64,000 nt of DNA from Rhodoferax sp. OV413 (GTDB lineage: Bacteria > Pseudomonadota > Gammaproteobacteria > Burkholderiales > Burkholderiaceae_C): assembly GCA_945861785.1 (NCBI GenBank), contig CAMAWD010000004.1, forward strand, positions 62,001-126,000. Direction: 5' to 3'. Positions 54,643 through 64,000 of this stretch are shown piece by piece (the stretch's first letter is position 1; each line of letters opens with the position of its first letter). Under the pieces are notes generated by a model, which was not told the origin of the DNA, searched no databases, and saw nothing but the letters and a program-made list of their open reading frames with translations. A program made the position numbers and the translations under genes.

Positions 54643-55863
54643 TTGCAGAATGTCGCAATGAGCCTTGACACCATCATCCATGCGGGTTTGCGCCAATATG
54701 GTCGACCGACAGTGGGGCTGGTTTTGATGGGGGGTGGGGCCCGGACCGCCTACCAGGTCGGGGTGCTGAAGGCGATGGCAACACTGCTCAAGATCCATCC
54801 TGCCGCCGCGCGGACTTTCCCGTTCCAGGTGCTGGTGGGCACTTCTGCAGGTGCCATCAACGCCGCGTTTCTCGCCAGCCGTGCGATGCAGGGCCTGCAG
54901 GCGTTCGGGCAATTGGCCGAGTTCTGGGGTCGCCTGCGCTCGACCGACGTTTACCGGCTCAATGTGCCGCAGTGGGTGCGTTTCAGCCGGATTGCGGTCG
55001 CGTGGAGCTTGTCACGCCATGCGCGGGCCAACGGCGCCTTGCTGGACAACACACCTCTGACCAAGATCCTGCGTGATGGCATCCCGCTCGAGGGCATCGA
55101 CGAAGCCCTGCGGTCCAACACGATCGACGCGCTTGCGGTCACCGGATCAAGTTATTCCAGCGGTGTTCACTGGACGTTCTGCCATACCGCAAGCCGTGAC
55201 GAATTTCAGGGATGGGTCCGGCCAGGCCGCCGCGCCGAGTACCAGCGCCTGAGCATCGACCATCTGATGGCGTCCAGCGCGATTCCGTTCCTGTTTCCGG
55301 CGACCGCCTTGAAGGTGGATGGCCGGCAAGAGCATTTTGGTGATGGTTCGATGCGCCAGGTCACGCCACTGTCGCCGGCGATGCACCTGGGCGCACGCAA
55401 GATCCTGGTGATCGGCGTCGGTCAGCCGGAGCGCCCGGGGCTGGGCAAGGCGCAAGTGGCGACCAACATGACAGGACCGACCCTGGGCAGCATGGCGGGC
55501 CACGTCATGGCCAGCGTGTTCCATGACACGCTGCAGGCGGATGTGGAGCAGACACAGCGCGTCACCCAGACCATCAACCGCCTGCCTCCCGAGGCCGCTG
55601 CGGCGATGCCCTACAAGCCGATCGATGTGCTTGCAATCGCTCCGACGCGTTCCCTTGACGGGCTGGCACAGCAATACACGTTCGCGTTGCCTGCCTCCAT
55701 CCGGGATGCGCTCGGGACCTTGGGTGTTTTGAAGGGCAGTGGGGGAACCCTGGCCAGCTACCTGTTGTTCGAGCCAGATTTTGTCCAGGCCCTGATCGAG
55801 ATGGGCGAAGGCGACGCCCTTGCGCTGAAGGACGAACTGCTGGAACTCATCCTGGGCGACTGA
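54643..55863 (+). CDS. Patatin-like phospholipase
   Basis: 406-residue lipid hydrolase of the patatin/RssA family. The oxyanion motif GLVLMGGGARTAYQVGVLKA, the nucleophile elbow LVGTSAGAINAAF and the catalytic Asp in HFGDGSMRQ are all present. The start TTG 54643 is preceded by AGGAG at 54634-54638; ATG 54658 (MSLDTIIHAG) is the alternative and lies 19 bp after that site. No signal peptide is visible, so a cytoplasmic or membrane-face enzyme is likely. Its lipid substrate is unknown. It lies divergent to hpf. Confidence 0.87.
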   Translation: MQNVAMSLDTIIHAGLRQYGRPTVGLVLMGGGARTAYQVGVLKAMATLLKIHPAAARTFPFQVLVGTSAGAINAAFLASRAMQGLQAFGQLAEFWGRLRSTDVYRLNVPQWVRFSRIAVAWSLSRHARANGALLDNTPLTKILRDGIPLEGIDEALRSNTIDALAVTGSSYSSGVHWTFCHTASRDEFQGWVRPGRRAEYQRLSIDHLMASSAIPFLFPATALKVDGRQEHFGDGSMRQVTPLSPAMHLGARKILVIGVGQPERPGLGKAQVATNMTGPTLGSMAGHVMASVFHDTLQADVEQTQRVTQTINRLPPEAAAAMPYKPIDVLAIAPTRSLDGLAQQYTFALPASIRDALGTLGVLKGSGGTLASYLLFEPDFVQALIEMGEGDALALKDELLELILGD

Positions 55864-56001
55864 AGCCAGGGCGTCCGGCAGGCCGCCAATGCGATAATTT
55901 GAGGGCATCATTTTCCGGAGTCCGCCTGCGGGATTGCTGCCCCGACCGGCGGCTTTCCACTCCCAGCCCCTTCAGTACCACCGATCACCGGGAGAGCGTT
56001 C

Positions 56002-56988
56002 ATGCTCAATGTCTTCACGCTCGCCAACGGCCGACTGTTCCAGGAGGAAATCGAGTCGCTGGAAGAATTGTCCCAGTTCCAGCCGATCTGGGTCGACCTG
56101 GAGTCCCCGACACCCGACGAGAAGCGCTGGGTCAAGCAGTATTTCGGCCTGTCCATTCCCGAGGACGCGATGGACGAGGACATCGAGGAGTCGGCACGTT
56201 TCTATACCGAGGACAACGGCGACCTGCATATCCGCAGCGACTTCCTGATCGCCGACAACGAGGACCCGCGCACGGTCCGGGTGGCATTCATCCTGAATCT
56301 GGTCAACGTTGAACTGCGCAGCAAGGGCGTGCTGTTTTCCATCCACGACGAAGATGTGCCTGTGTTCCGGCTGTTGCGGATGCGTGCCCGCCGGGCGCCA
56401 GGCCTGATCGAAGACGCCAAGGAAGTGCTGCTCAAGCTGTTCGATGCCGACGCCGAGTACTCGGCCGATACGCTCGAAGGCATCTACGACGAACTGGAAA
56501 AGGTCAGCGAGAAGGTGCTGTCCGGCAACGTCACCGATGTGCTGGCCGGCGAGGTGCTGGGTGCTATCGCCCGCCATGAAGACATGAACGGCCGCATTCG
56601 CCGCAATGTGATGGACACCCGGCGTGCGGTCAGTTTCATGATGCGAAGCAAGATGCTGAACGCCGAGCAGTTCGACGAGGCACGGCAGATTTTGCGCGAC
56701 ATCGATTCGCTCGATTCACACACAGCCTTCCTGTTCGACAAGATCAACTTCCTGATGGACGCCACAGTCGGTTTCATCAACATCAACCAGAACAAGATCA
56801 TCAAGATATTCTCGGTTGCCAGCGTGGCGCTGTTGCCGCCCACCCTGATCGCCAGCCTGTACGGCATGAACTTCCAGTTCATGCCGGAGCTCGGCTGGAC
56901 GCTGGGTTATCCCTATGCACTGTTGCTGATGGCGGCCAGCGGCATTGTTCCGATGTGGTACTTCCGGCGCCGCGGCTGGCTCAAATAG
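56002..56988 (+). CDS. corA: Magnesium/cobalt transporter CorA
   Basis: 328-residue divalent cation channel. The large acidic cytoplasmic funnel domain (PDEKRWVKQYFGL, HEDMNGRIRRNVMDTRRAVS) is followed by two C-terminal membrane helices with the signature YGMNF (residues near 290) and the end FRRRGWLK. Length and signature are typical. It has its own promoter region of about 140 bp after the patatin gene and converges with mtnN. Confidence 0.94.
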   Translation: MLNVFTLANGRLFQEEIESLEELSQFQPIWVDLESPTPDEKRWVKQYFGLSIPEDAMDEDIEESARFYTEDNGDLHIRSDFLIADNEDPRTVRVAFILNLVNVELRSKGVLFSIHDEDVPVFRLLRMRARRAPGLIEDAKEVLLKLFDADAEYSADTLEGIYDELEKVSEKVLSGNVTDVLAGEVLGAIARHEDMNGRIRRNVMDTRRAVSFMMRSKMLNAEQFDEARQILRDIDSLDSHTAFLFDKINFLMDATVGFININQNKIIKIFSVASVALLPPTLIASLYGMNFQFMPELGWTLGYPYALLLMAASGIVPMWYFRRRGWLK

Positions 56989-57028
56989 GCGCGCCGGCCG
57001 ATTCCATGGGCGGCGCGTGTCCGGGGGT

Positions 57029-57778
57029 TCAGGCACCAGGCAGCAGGTGCATCAACTGCCCGATGATCGCACGCGCATGTTGGCTCGCGACATGGGTCAC
57101 GAAATGCTGGAAATCTGTTGGCGAATCCTCGTCCGAGCGGTCGGATATTGTCCTGACCGCCGCAAACGGAATGCCATAGTCATGGCAGACCTGCGCCACT
57201 GCCGCGCCTTCCATTTCCAGGGCCAGCGGCTCCATGCCAGCACCCCGCAACGCTGACCGGATCAGCGCAGCGGACCGCGCGGTGGACACGAACTGGTCGC
57301 CGCTGGCGATCAGGCCCTGGTGCAGCCTGGGTGCGCGCACTGGCACGTCCACGCGCGGGCTGGCAAGGCTTATGCGGCAGGCCTCGGCCAGCAGAGCGGA
57401 CAAATCGGCATCGCAGCCAAAACCCGCGCGCCCGTACAGCGGGATTTCGAACCGTGGGAACAGCGGGGATGCATCCATGTCGTGCTGCACGAATCCGGTT
57501 GCCACGACCAGGTCGCCGACGTGCACATCGTCCCCGAGGCCTCCCGCAACACCCGTGAAGACGACGCGTTGTACCGCAAAAGCCTCGATCAGGGTGGTGG
57601 TGGTGGTCGCGGCTGCCACCTTTCCAATGCGCGACAGCGCCAACACCACGGACTGGCCACGCAAATGCCCTTGCCAGTAATCCCGGCCCGCCCGTTGCAC
57701 GCGGCGCGCTCCGTGCAACTGTTCGATCAGGCCCTGCTGCTCCTGCGCCAGGGCGCTCAGAATTGCGGTGGTGGCCAA
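57029..57778 (-). CDS. 5'-methylthioadenosine/S-adenosylhomocysteine nucleosidase family protein
   Basis: 249-residue nucleosidase that hydrolyses MTA or SAH, in methionine salvage and methyl-donor recycling. It has ILSALAQEQQGLIEQL, VVFTGVAGGLGDDVHVGDLVVA, the EMEGAAVAQVCHDYGIPF catalytic Glu segment and VRTISDRSDEDSP with the Asp acid. The start is TTG 57778, 12 bp after the ligase stop; no other in-frame start exists. It is downstream of the acyl-CoA ligase gene and probably co-transcribed. Confidence 0.87.
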   Translation of the reverse strand: MATTAILSALAQEQQGLIEQLHGARRVQRAGRDYWQGHLRGQSVVLALSRIGKVAAATTTTTLIEAFAVQRVVFTGVAGGLGDDVHVGDLVVATGFVQHDMDASPLFPRFEIPLYGRAGFGCDADLSALLAEACRISLASPRVDVPVRAPRLHQGLIASGDQFVSTARSAALIRSALRGAGMEPLALEMEGAAVAQVCHDYGIPFAAVRTISDRSDEDSPTDFQHFVTHVASQHARAIIGQLMHLLPGA

Positions 57779-57789
57779 ACCCGTGTTGC

Positions 57790-59463
57790 CTACTTGTCGC
57801 GCAGCTCGCGGCGAAGGATCTTGCCCACGGGGGTCTTGGGAAGTTCGGCGCGGAACTCGATGACCTTTGGCTGCTTGTAACCAGTGAGGTTTTCCTTGCA
57901 GTAGGCGCGTACGTCGGCTTCGTTGAGCGCGGAGTCTTTCTTGACGATCACGAGCTTGACTGCTTCGCCGGTTTTGGCGTCAGGCACACCGACACAGGCG
58001 CACTCCAGCACGCCGGGCAACTGGGAGACCACGTCCTCGAGTTCGGTGGGGAACACGTTGAAACCGCTGACCAGCACCATGTCCTTCTTGCGGTCCACGA
58101 TCTTGAAAAATCCACGCTCGTCCATGGTGCCGATGTCACCCGACTTGAAGTACCCGTCTGGTGTCATCACCTTGGCGGTTTCGTCTGGCCGCTGCCAGTA
58201 GCCCGCCATCACTTGCGGTCCCTTGATCGCGATTTCGCCGGCCTGCCCCGGGCCGACCTCGTTGCCCTCGTCGTCGAGCAGTTTCATCCAGGTGTTGGGC
58301 AGCGGCACACCGATGGAGCCGCTGTATTCGGTGGCAGTCGCAGGGTTGCCACAGGCGGTGGGTGAGGTTTCGCTGAGCCCGTAACCCTCCAGGATCGGGG
58401 AGCCGGTCTTCTGGAGCCACAACCTGGCGACCGCGCTCTGCACCGCCGTGCCACCGCCGGTCGAGCCTTTCAGGTGGCTCCAGTCGACGGTCTTGAAATC
58501 GGGGTGGTTGGCCATGCCGCTGAACAGGGTGTTGACAGCCGGCATGACGTGGATCCGGTGCTTGGAGAGTTCCTTGAACATTGCGGGCAGGTCGCGCGGG
58601 TTGGGAATCAGAATCAGCTTGCCGCCCATGCGCATGGACAACATCATGCAATAGGTGAACGCAAAGATATGGTACAGCGGCAGCGCGCAGACCGAAGTCG
58701 GTTGTTCGTTCGGCGCTATCTTGGCCATCAGTGGCGCACCCCAGGCTTCGTTTTGCAACACGTTGGCCACCAGGTTGCGGTGCAGCAGCACTGCGCCCTT
58801 CGAGACACCGGTGGTGCCGCCGGTGTACTGCAGGACCGCCACGTCGTCGCCCTTGATCGGCGGCTTTTTCAATGTGGCGGCAGTGCCCTGGGCAACAGCC
58901 TGGTTGAAGCGGACCGCTGCCGGAAGGTTGAAGGCCGGAACCAGCTTTTTGGAATGCCGAACCACATAGTTGACCAGCGCGCCCTTGAGCAAGCCGAGCT
59001 GGTCACCCATGGCGCACAGCACAACGTGTTTGACCTGGGTCGACGCGATGCACTTTTCCAGCGTGGTGGCAAAGTTCTCCAGGATCACGATCGCCTTGGC
59101 GCCCGAGTCCTTCAACTGGTGCTCCAGCTCGCGCGGGGTGTACAGGGGGTTGATGTTCACAAGCACCATGCCGGCGCGCAGGATCGCAGCCACCGCTACC
59201 GGGTACTGCGGCACATTGGGCATCATGACCGCGACCCGGTCTCCCTTGGCCAGGCCCAGGTTTTGCAGGTAGGCAGCGAAGGCCTGGCTCAGGCTGTCGG
59301 TCTGGGCATAGGTGATGTCCCGGCCCATGAAGCTGTACGCCACCTTGGGCCCGTACTTCGCGAAGCTGTCATCCATCAAAGCGACGATCGACCCATATTG
59401 CGCCACGTCGATGTCGGCCGGTACGCCCGGCGGATAACTTCCGAGCCAGATGCGGTCAGTCAT
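57790..59463 (-). CDS. fadD: Long-chain fatty acid-CoA ligase
   Basis: 557-residue ANL-superfamily ligase that activates fatty acids for beta-oxidation. The AMP-binding motif is VLQYTGGTTGVSKGAVLLH, with GYGLSETSPTACGNPA, FKSGDIGTMDERGFFKIVDRKKDMV across the hinge and PKTPVGKILRRELRDK at the C-terminus with the active Lys. Length and layout match FadD rather than DltA-type enzymes. It is unrelated to the ligase at 27 kb by sequence motifs. It lies upstream of the nucleosidase. Confidence 0.9.
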   Translation of the reverse strand: MTDRIWLGSYPPGVPADIDVAQYGSIVALMDDSFAKYGPKVAYSFMGRDITYAQTDSLSQAFAAYLQNLGLAKGDRVAVMMPNVPQYPVAVAAILRAGMVLVNINPLYTPRELEHQLKDSGAKAIVILENFATTLEKCIASTQVKHVVLCAMGDQLGLLKGALVNYVVRHSKKLVPAFNLPAAVRFNQAVAQGTAATLKKPPIKGDDVAVLQYTGGTTGVSKGAVLLHRNLVANVLQNEAWGAPLMAKIAPNEQPTSVCALPLYHIFAFTYCMMLSMRMGGKLILIPNPRDLPAMFKELSKHRIHVMPAVNTLFSGMANHPDFKTVDWSHLKGSTGGGTAVQSAVARLWLQKTGSPILEGYGLSETSPTACGNPATATEYSGSIGVPLPNTWMKLLDDEGNEVGPGQAGEIAIKGPQVMAGYWQRPDETAKVMTPDGYFKSGDIGTMDERGFFKIVDRKKDMVLVSGFNVFPTELEDVVSQLPGVLECACVGVPDAKTGEAVKLVIVKKDSALNEADVRAYCKENLTGYKQPKVIEFRAELPKTPVGKILRRELRDK

Positions 59464-59529
59464 GGTCTGTTCTCCAGTTGTCTGCAGGTCGGCTTGCCGT
59501 ATCCGTGGGTAGCCGCTCCCCGGGGCTGC

Positions 59530-60965
<1,436 letters not shown>

Positions 60966-60969
<4 letters not shown>

Positions 60970-61301
60970 GCTTTGTCTCCGCTGGTTGCCGCGCCTGTGG
61001 CGGAGCCCTTCTTTTCCTTCTTCCTGAACATCTCCAGCATTCGCCGTGTGACGAGGAAACCGCCGAAGATGTTGACCGAAGCCAGCGCCACTGCCAGCAC
61101 GCCCATGGTCTTTCCGAGAGTGGTCTCGGTCATTGCCGCTGCCAGCATCGCGCCGACGATGACGATCGCCGAAATCGCATTGGTGACTGCCATCAGCGGG
61201 GTATGCAGGGCCGGTGTGACTGTCCAGACCACGTGGTAACCCACGTAGATGGCCAGCACAAAGATGATCAGGTTGGTGATGGTGGGGGAAACAAGGTCCA
61301 T
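60966..61301 (-). CDS. pntA2: NAD(P) transhydrogenase subunit alpha part 2
   Basis: 111-residue membrane part of the alpha subunit, split from the NAD domain. It has three helices (LIIFVLAIYVGYHVVW, LMAVTNAISAIVIVGAMLAA, GVLAVALASVNIFGGFLV) and a Lys-rich tail. ATG 61301 has GGAGAG upstream. It overlaps pntB and starts 55 bp after pntA1. Split alpha subunits are normal in many bacteria. Confidence 0.93.
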
Positions 61302-61356
61302 TTTTACTCTCCGTGGCAATTCAGTGGGGTCTCTCGCGGCGGGTGCAGCTGAGGGA

Positions 61357-62484
61357 CTACTTTCGCTTGACTTCGCCGCCCTGCGTCATCAGGCAGGCCG
61401 CCACGATGTCGTCGTTCAGGTCCACCTGCAAAGTGCCATCCTTGGTGATGATCAATTTCAGGAAGTCCAGCACGTTGCGCGCATACAGCGACGACGAGTC
61501 GGCCGCGACCAGTGCCGGCAGGTTGGTCTCGCCAACAATCGTCACCCCGTGCTTGACCACGGTGCGGTCGGCTTCGGACAGCGGGCAGTTGCCGCCACCG
61601 TTGGGGCCCTTGCCGGCGGCGATGTCGATGATCACCGAGCCGGGCTTCATGCTTGCCACCATCTCCTCGGTGATCAGCGTAGGCGCCGCGCGCCCGGGAA
61701 TCAGGGCCGTGGAGATCACCACGTCGGCCTGTGCCACGCGTTTGGCCACTTCGATCTTCTGGCGCTCCAGCCAGCTGGCTGGCATCGGTTTGGCATAACC
61801 GCCAACCCCGACCGCAGCTTCTTTTTCCTCCGGCGTGTCATAAGAAACGTCGATGAACTTGCCGCCGAGGGATTCCACCTGTTCCTTGACGCTGGGGCGC
61901 ACGTCGGAGGCCTCGATCACCGCGCCCAGGCGTTTGGCGGTGGCGATTGCCTGCAGGCCTGCGACACCCACACCCAGGATGACCACGCGCGCTGCCTTGA
62001 CCGTGCCGGCGGCTGTCATCAGCATCGGGAAGAAGCGCTGGTATTTGTCGGCGGCGATCATCACCGCCTTGTAGCCGGCGATGTTGGCCTGGGAAGACAA
62101 CACGTCCATGCTTTGGGCGCGGGTCGTGCGGGGGGCCGCCTCCAGCGCGAAACTGGTCAGCCCGGCAACGGCCAGGCGCTGGAGCCCGGGTGCATCGAAC
62201 GGGTTGAGCATGCCGACCAGGGCCGTCCCGGGCTGCATCATGGCGGCCTCGGCGTCTGACGGGCTGCGCACCTTGAGCACCAGCGCACAGGCCAGGGCGC
62301 CGGCCGCGTCCGTGATTTCCGCTCCGGCCGCCGTGTAAGCCGCATCCGTCACGCTGGCCGCAACGCCGGCGCCGGACTGGATGCGCAGCGTGTGCCCCTG
62401 GGTCTTGAGTTTTTTTGCAGTCTCTGGGGTGATGGCGACGCGGGTCTCGCCGATCGTGGTCTCTGCCGGAATGCCAATGAGCAT
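61357..62484 (-). CDS. pntA1: NAD(P) transhydrogenase subunit alpha part 1
   Basis: Soluble NAD-binding part of the alpha subunit, 375 residues. It has the N-terminal MLIGIPAETTIGETRVAITP, AAPRTTRAQSMDVLSSQANI, the Rossmann motif VVILGVGVAGLQAIATAKRLGA and IPGRAAPTLITEEMV with KPGSVIIDIAAGKGPNGGG. It begins the pnt operon and is divergent from nudJ, with 137 bp between the starts. Confidence 0.94.
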   Translation of the reverse strand: MLIGIPAETTIGETRVAITPETAKKLKTQGHTLRIQSGAGVAASVTDAAYTAAGAEITDAAGALACALVLKVRSPSDAEAAMMQPGTALVGMLNPFDAPGLQRLAVAGLTSFALEAAPRTTRAQSMDVLSSQANIAGYKAVMIAADKYQRFFPMLMTAAGTVKAARVVILGVGVAGLQAIATAKRLGAVIEASDVRPSVKEQVESLGGKFIDVSYDTPEEKEAAVGVGGYAKPMPASWLERQKIEVAKRVAQADVVISTALIPGRAAPTLITEEMVASMKPGSVIIDIAAGKGPNGGGNCPLSEADRTVVKHGVTIVGETNLPALVAADSSSLYARNVLDFLKLIITKDGTLQVDLNDDIVAACLMTQGGEVKRK

Positions 62485-62621
62485 GTGCTGCTCCTATTTT
62501 TTGGAACAAGATGGGATTTGGACTGAAGCTTACATGAGTTTGACAAGGGCGCTCAAGCTTGCGGGGCGTCTGTGTGGCGGCGCAGTCGTTGCGGGAGCAG
62601 GCCCTCAAGGGATAATTTGGC

Positions 62622-63128
62622 ATGCCGAATCGCTGGAAACCCAACGTAACCGTGGCCGCAGTCATTGAACGTGATCGCCGGTTTCTGCTGGTCGAGGAGC
62701 AGACCGCCGAGGGCTTGCGCCTGAACAACCCGGCCGGCCATCTGGACCCCGGGGAGTCCTTGGTGCAGGGCTGCATACGGGAGACGCTGGAAGAAACCGC
62801 GCATGGGTTTCGCCCCACCGCGCTGGTTGGGGTTTACCTCTCACGCCTGCCCAGCCTGTCGCGCGGGACCGACATGCCGCAGACCATCACCTATCTGCGT
62901 TTCGCATTTTGCGGCGAGTTGGGAGAGTTCCTGGCGCAGCGGCGGCTGGACCATGCCATTGTGCGCACCGTATGGCTGACCGCCGACGAGATTCGTGCCA
63001 GCGTGCAGGTGCACCGCAGCCCGGTGTTGCTGCAGTGCACCGAGGACTACCTGGCGGGCGCGCGTTACCCGATCGAACTTTTGCACAGCGACCTGGGTGG
63101 CGCACCGCGCGTGAACGCACAGGGATAA
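62622..63128 (+). CDS. nudJ: NUDIX hydrolase, NudJ type
   Basis: 168-residue phosphatase of the NudJ group, which hydrolyses thiamine and nucleoside pyrophosphates. The Nudix box runs from [20 protein letters not shown] to TAHGF, close to the Gx5Ex7REUxEExGU pattern. It is preceded by NPAGHL. ATG 62622 starts [18 protein letters not shown], as in relatives. It lies seven bases before mnmA, the same order as ymfB-trmU in E. coli, which supports the name. Confidence 0.9.
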   Translation: MPNRWKPNVTVAAVIERDRRFLLVEEQTAEGLRLNNPAGHLDPGESLVQGCIRETLEETAHGFRPTALVGVYLSRLPSLSRGTDMPQTITYLRFAFCGELGEFLAQRRLDHAIVRTVWLTADEIRASVQVHRSPVLLQCTEDYLAGARYPIELLHSDLGGAPRVNAQG

Positions 63129-63135
63129 TCGGCTG

Positions 63136-64000
63136 ATGGCGCGAGAACGGGTTGTGGTCGGATTGAGTGGCGGCGTTGACTCCGCGGTGACTGCGCACCT
63201 GCTCAAGCAGCAGGGTTATGAGGTCATCGGCATCTTCATGAAGAACTGGGAAGACGACGACGATACCGAATACTGCTCTTCGAACATCGACTTCGTGGAT
63301 GCTGCGGCCGTGGCCGACGTGATCGGCATCGAGATCGAACATGTGAATTTTGCCGCGCAGTACAAGGACCGCGTATTTGCCGAGTTCCTGCGCGAATACC
63401 AGGCCGGACGCACGCCCAACCCGGACATCCTGTGCAATGCCGAGATCAAGTTCAAGGCCTTCCTGGACCACGCCATTCGCCTGGGTGCGCACAAGATCGC
63501 CACCGGCCACTATGCCCGGGTGCGGCTGAACGCGGCAAGCCAGCGGTACGAACTTCTCAAGGGCCTGGACCCGACCAAGGACCAGAGTTATTTTCTTCAC
63601 CGCCTGGACCAGGGCCAGTTGTCGCGCACCCTGTTTCCGGTCGGGGAACTGCGCAAAGTCGACGTGCGCCGGATCGCGACCGAGATCGGCCTTCCAAACG
63701 CGCGCAAGAAAGACTCCACTGGCATCTGTTTCATTGGCGAGCGCCCGTTTCGCGATTTTCTGAACCGCTATATCGCCCGCGAGCCCGGGCCGATCAAGGA
63801 CGTGTCTGGCCGCACCGTGGGGCGGCATGTCGGCTTGAGCTTCTACACGATCGGGCAACGGCAAGGCCTGGGAATTGGCGGGATTCGCGACCAGGGAGCC
63901 CAGCGTGGCGGCGGTGAACATGCGCCGTGGTTTGTCGCGCGCAAGGACATGGCAAACAACATTTTGTGGGTTGTGCAGGGGCATGAACATCCGTGGCTGC
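63136..64000 (+). CDS. mnmA: tRNA-specific 2-thiouridylase, 3' end cut by the window
   Basis: Makes 2-thiouridine at the wobble position of tRNA Lys, Glu and Gln. The visible 288 codons begin [20 protein letters not shown] with the PP-loop SGGVDS, then [31 protein letters not shown] (first catalytic Cys), and [17 protein letters not shown] (second Cys), the MnmA signatures. The stop lies outside the window; full-length is about 370 residues. It follows nudJ closely. Confidence 0.95.
   Translation, partial: MARERVVVGLSGGVDSAVTAHLLKQQGYEVIGIFMKNWEDDDDTEYCSSNIDFVDAAAVADVIGIEIEHVNFAAQYKDRVFAEFLREYQAGRTPNPDILCNAEIKFKAFLDHAIRLGAHKIATGHYARVRLNAASQRYELLKGLDPTKDQSYFLHRLDQGQLSRTLFPVGELRKVDVRRIATEIGLPNARKKDSTGICFIGERPFRDFLNRYIAREPGPIKDVSGRTVGRHVGLSFYTIGQRQGLGIGGIRDQGAQRGGGEHAPWFVARKDMANNILWVVQGHEHPWL

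Overview
The window is a GC-rich stretch of bacterial chromosome, almost certainly from a betaproteobacterium of the order Burkholderiales, most like the Comamonadaceae. The signs are a fused indolepyruvate:ferredoxin oxidoreductase beside an Lrp regulator, the hpf-ptsN-hprK block, a divergent bamE/fur pair, the exbB-exbD-leuS-lptE-holA order, a class II fructose-bisphosphate aldolase between pyk and purC, and split pntA genes. No rRNA, tRNA or CRISPR array was found. The family assignment is inferred from gene content, not from a search.

Layout. 1-6.2 kb: a truncated FixJ-type response regulator, a small membrane protein divergent from mltA, an Lrp/AsnC regulator and the large oxidoreductase. 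6.5-12.3 kb: yajC-secD-secF and a DUF1631 protein. 12.3-15.3 kb (minus strand): LysM protein, dprA, smg. 15.5-19.8 kb: def-fmt-azlC-azlD with touching or overlapping ends, then a phosphoethanolamine transferase. 19.8-25.6 kb: pgk, pyk, a PAP2 phosphatase (opposite strand), fba and purC. 25.6-28.8 kb: a compact three-gene unit of a polytopic MBOAT-like membrane protein, an adenylate-forming ligase and a carrier protein. 28.8-30.6 kb: an accessory patch with vapBC, a decayed BrnA-like antitoxin, small orphan ORFs and a long structured palindrome. 30.6-41.8 kb: housekeeping genes ybbN, purE, purK, sua5, dacB, tsaB, rimI, a family 4 uracil-DNA glycosylase, pyrF, a MATE exporter and proA. 41.9-45.0 kb: a second accessory patch with a broken fic gene, hipBA and a truncated NYN-domain gene. 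45.0-64 kb: holA, lptE, leuS, exbD, exbB, dapB, bamE, fur, hprK, ptsN, hpf, a patatin, corA, mtnN, an acyl-CoA ligase, pntB-pntA2-pntA1, nudJ and the first part of mnmA.

How the genes fit together. Much of the window is core metabolism: lower glycolysis (pgk, pyk, fba), purine and pyrimidine synthesis (purC, purE, purK, pyrF), protein export and envelope assembly (secDF-yajC, bamE, lptE, mltA, dacB, EptA-like and PAP2 lipid enzymes), translation and tRNA modification (def, fmt, leuS, tsaB, sua5, mnmA, hpf) and NADPH supply (pnt). The two accessory patches carry toxin-antitoxin genes, and both seem to interrupt gene blocks that are usually contiguous in relatives (purC to purE, and holA to proA).

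The best candidates for new biology are the MBOAT-like/ligase/carrier unit, which has the parts list of a Dlt-like acylation pathway without a visible DltD; the 110-nt palindromic element near 30.47 kb; and the amber codon that separates secD from the expected N-terminus of secF in a single reading frame.
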